Below, piece by piece: positions 14,235 through 15,847 of a DNA stretch of 15,847 bases. A program made the position numbers and the translations under genes. The notes beneath the pieces are model-generated. The model was not told where the DNA came from. It saw nothing but the letters and a program-made list of their open reading frames with translations, and did not search any database. Positions within the stretch are counted from its first letter, which is position 1; each line of letters opens with the position of its first letter. Source of the stretch: Planctomycetota bacterium (GTDB lineage Bacteria; Planctomycetota; UBA8108; UBA1146; JAJFFE01). The DNA lies in the NCBI GenBank assembly GCA_020425835.1, contig JAGQRC010000015.1, forward strand, positions 1 to 15,847. The letters run 5' to 3'.

Positions 14235-15173
14235 ATGCCCACCCTGATCTTCGAGACGCTGTCGGGAAGCCGCGCCTACGGGCTCGCCGACCCGGACTCG
14301 GATCGCGACCTGCGGGGGATCGTGGTCGGACCTCGGCAGTGGTACTTCGGGATCCGACCCGCGCCGGAGCAGATCGACGTTCGGGGTGACGACCACGTCC
14401 GCACGGAACTCCGGAAGTTCGTGCGGCTCGCCGCCCAGGCCAATCCGACGATCCTCGAGGTCCTCTGGTCGGATCCGAGCGACCACCAGACGATGACCCG
14501 CTGGGGCGAGGCGCTGCTCGCGGCGCGCGGTCTGTTCCTGACCCGTCGCGTGCGAGGTAGCTTCGGCGCCTACGCGATGAGCCAGCTGCGCCGGATCCGT
14601 GGCCACCGGAGCTGGCTCCTCGATCCTCCGCGGTCGCAGCCCCGACGCTCCGACTTCGGGCTCCCCGATGAGACGGTCATCCCGAAGGAGCAGCTCGGCG
14701 CGGCGGAGATGCTGATCGAGAGCGGGGACTTCGACGGCGCCGACATCTCGCCGAACTTCCTCGACCTCCTCCGTCGGGAGAAGGCGTACAAGACGGCTCG
14801 CCAGCAGTATCAGCAGTACCGGCACTGGCTGGAGCACCGCAACCCTGCGCGCGCCGAGCTCGAGGCGAGGTTCGGCTACGACACGAAGCACGCCATGCAC
14901 CTCGTCCGACTGCTGCGCATGGCCCACGAGATCCTGGTCGATCGCGAGGTGCACGTGCGCCGCCCGGATCGCGAGGAACTGTTGGCCATCAAGCGCGGTG
15001 AGTGGAGCTACGAGGCGTTGATCGAGCGGTGCGACGCGTTGTCGCGAGAGATCGAGCGCTGCGAGCCGCACTCCGAGCTTCCGGAGGAGTGCGATGTCGA
15101 AGCGGCCGAAGCGCTCTGTGTGCGGCTGATCGACGATGTGCTCCGTTCGGGAGCACTGGGAGTTTCCCGATGA
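14235..15173 (+). CDS. DNA polymerase beta superfamily nucleotidyltransferase, YcgL/RlaP type
   Basis: A protein of 312 residues. The N-terminus has the nucleotidyltransferase signature: Gly-Ser at 11-12, then Y-G-L-A-D-P-D and S-D-R-D at 22-25, whose carboxylates bind the catalytic metals. The later block G-Y-D-T-K-H-A-M-H-L-V-R-L-L is typical of the RlaP/YcgL family of predicted nucleotidyltransferases (COG3541). The family has been linked to RNA repair in some contexts, but its substrates are mostly unknown. The ATG at 14235 follows GGGGGGA, and family similarity begins at once, so an in-frame ATG at 14199 is less likely. The gene diverges from pspA with only 85 bases between the two start codons. 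It ends in an ATGA overlap with the next gene. Cytosolic. Confidence 0.9.
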   Translation: MPTLIFETLSGSRAYGLADPDSDRDLRGIVVGPRQWYFGIRPAPEQIDVRGDDHVRTELRKFVRLAAQANPTILEVLWSDPSDHQTMTRWGEALLAARGLFLTRRVRGSFGAYAMSQLRRIRGHRSWLLDPPRSQPRRSDFGLPDETVIPKEQLGAAEMLIESGDFDGADISPNFLDLLRREKAYKTARQQYQQYRHWLEHRNPARAELEARFGYDTKHAMHLVRLLRMAHEILVDREVHVRRPDREELLAIKRGEWSYEALIERCDALSREIERCEPHSELPEECDVEAAEALCVRLIDDVLRSGALGVSR

Positions 15174-15580
15174 CGCCCTCCACACCCGAGATCGATCCGC
15201 TGCCCACCCGACAGACCATCGGCGCCTTGTTGCTCACCCTCGGGATCTGCGCGCTCGCCGCCGCCGCGTTCCTCGCGCTCGGCACCGCCGATCGCTCGAC
15301 GCCCTGGCTCGGCATCGGCCTCCTCATCGGGCTCGGGTCGATCGTTCTCCTCGTCGGTCGAGTCGCGTTGCGATCCCGGCTCGATCGCTCCCACGACCCG
15401 CTCCGTCCGGCGCAGCTCGACGGTTGGCGCGAACGCCGCACGGAGCTCGACCCCCCGACGGAGCGGGAACGTTTCGAGACCCTCGAGGGGCGCCGAGAGC
15501 GCGCCCGCGAGCACGTGCGACGCAGCCGCTGGCTTCCGATCCCGTTCGTGAACCGGGGGTGGTGGCGGCTGCGCCCTTGA
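15170..15580 (+). CDS. Small two-TM membrane protein, unknown function
   Basis: A protein of 136 residues whose ATG overlaps the stop of the nucleotidyltransferase gene as ATGA, indicating translational coupling. Two hydrophobic helices (about 16-38 and 46-67) form a hairpin. The remaining 70 residues are highly charged (many Arg and Glu) and probably cytosolic, ending in an aromatic W-x-x-x-P-F-x-x-R-G-W-W segment. No family is recognised. A longer open reading of this frame starting at 15002 lies inside the upstream gene and is not supported. Confidence 0.75.
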   Translation: MTPSTPEIDPLPTRQTIGALLLTLGICALAAAAFLALGTADRSTPWLGIGLLIGLGSIVLLVGRVALRSRLDRSHDPLRPAQLDGWRERRTELDPPTERERFETLEGRRERAREHVRRSRWLPIPFVNRGWWRLRP

Positions 15581-15590
15581 CGCCGCTGGT

Positions 15591-15847
15591 TCAGCGGAGG
15601 CGAACGGTGACCGTCGCGCCCACCTCGTCGAGCACGATCTCCTTCTGGAGCGTGCGGCGGTCGGGCAACTCGGCGGTGACGCGGTATCCACCGGGACGGA
15701 GCCGCACGGGACGCGAGCGCGCGGAGGTCCGATAGCCTTCGCGGAGGATCTCCGGCAAGACGGTTCCCGGCAACGGATCGATGCGGAACGGCTGATCGTG
15801 GAGCTCCACGCCGTCGAGCGCGTGCACCGACACGATGAGCTCGACAC
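15591..15847 (-). CDS. C-terminal fragment of a beta-sandwich protein (5' end outside window)
   Basis: The frame is open to the right edge, so only the last ~85 residues are seen. They are rich in beta-strand patterns. The segment V-R-L-R-P-G-G-Y-R-V-T-A-E-L-P followed by K-E-I-V-L resembles a PEGA or carboxypeptidase-regulatory-like beta-sandwich, often found near the end of extracytoplasmic proteins. A GTG at 15833 lies inside the frame, but upstream codons (Val-Glu-Leu-Ile) continue the same strand-like pattern, so the true start is probably beyond the window. It converges on the small membrane protein gene with only 10 bases between stops and no visible terminator. Confidence 0.6.
   Translation of the reverse strand, partial: VELIVSVHALDGVELHDQPFRIDPLPGTVLPEILREGYRTSARSRPVRLRPGGYRVTAELPDRRTLQKEIVLDEVGATVTVRLR

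Noticed and set aside
13287..15185. 632-codon minus-strand open frame
   Set aside because: It would cross the pspA promoter, run antisense to the nucleotidyltransferase and overlap pspA in another frame. Its composition is shadow-like.

Overview
The window is GC-rich and densely coded, and almost all genes read on the minus strand. A lipid-anchored multihaem cytochrome, two lipobox proteins and two OmpA-type peptidoglycan-binding domains point to a bacterium with an outer membrane. The sequence alone does not fix a phylum. Myxococcota, Planctomycetota or related uncultured lineages would fit, but that is a guess.

Right part (about 6835-14149, minus strand): a compact operon that starts at a good sigma70-type promoter (14187-14215). 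In order of transcription it encodes a PspA/IM30 (ESCRT-III-like) protein, a membrane-tethered ABC substrate-binding protein fused to an OmpA peptidoglycan-binding domain, a TauT/SsuC-type permease, its ABC ATPase, a two-TM coiled-coil protein, an AAA+ ATPase with a degenerate first and an intact second AAA domain, and a 95-residue helical protein. Overlapping or nearly touching stops and starts, and the shared strand, argue for joint expression. The combination suggests an envelope-stress or membrane-remodelling system that senses something between the peptidoglycan and the inner membrane.

Middle part (1570-6599, minus strand): a second unit with its own promoter (6633-6661). It encodes a 1001-residue protein with an OmpA domain interrupted by a peptidoglycan-binding insert, a second peptidoglycan-binding domain and a C-terminal metzincin-like zinc protease, with no visible signal peptide. 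Next comes a beta-rich protein split by a single in-frame TAG codon, then a small lipoprotein.

Left edge (1-1133, minus strand): a multihaem c-type cytochrome lipoprotein with 13 complete CXXCH motifs and a 14th cut by the edge, arranged as repeated three-haem modules. A 436-base stretch without a recognisable gene lies upstream of it.

Right edge: divergent from pspA, a DNA-polymerase-beta-type nucleotidyltransferase (YcgL/RlaP family) is translationally coupled to a small two-TM protein. These converge on the 3' end of a minus-strand gene that runs off the window. No rRNA, tRNA, insertion sequence, phage gene or CRISPR array was seen.
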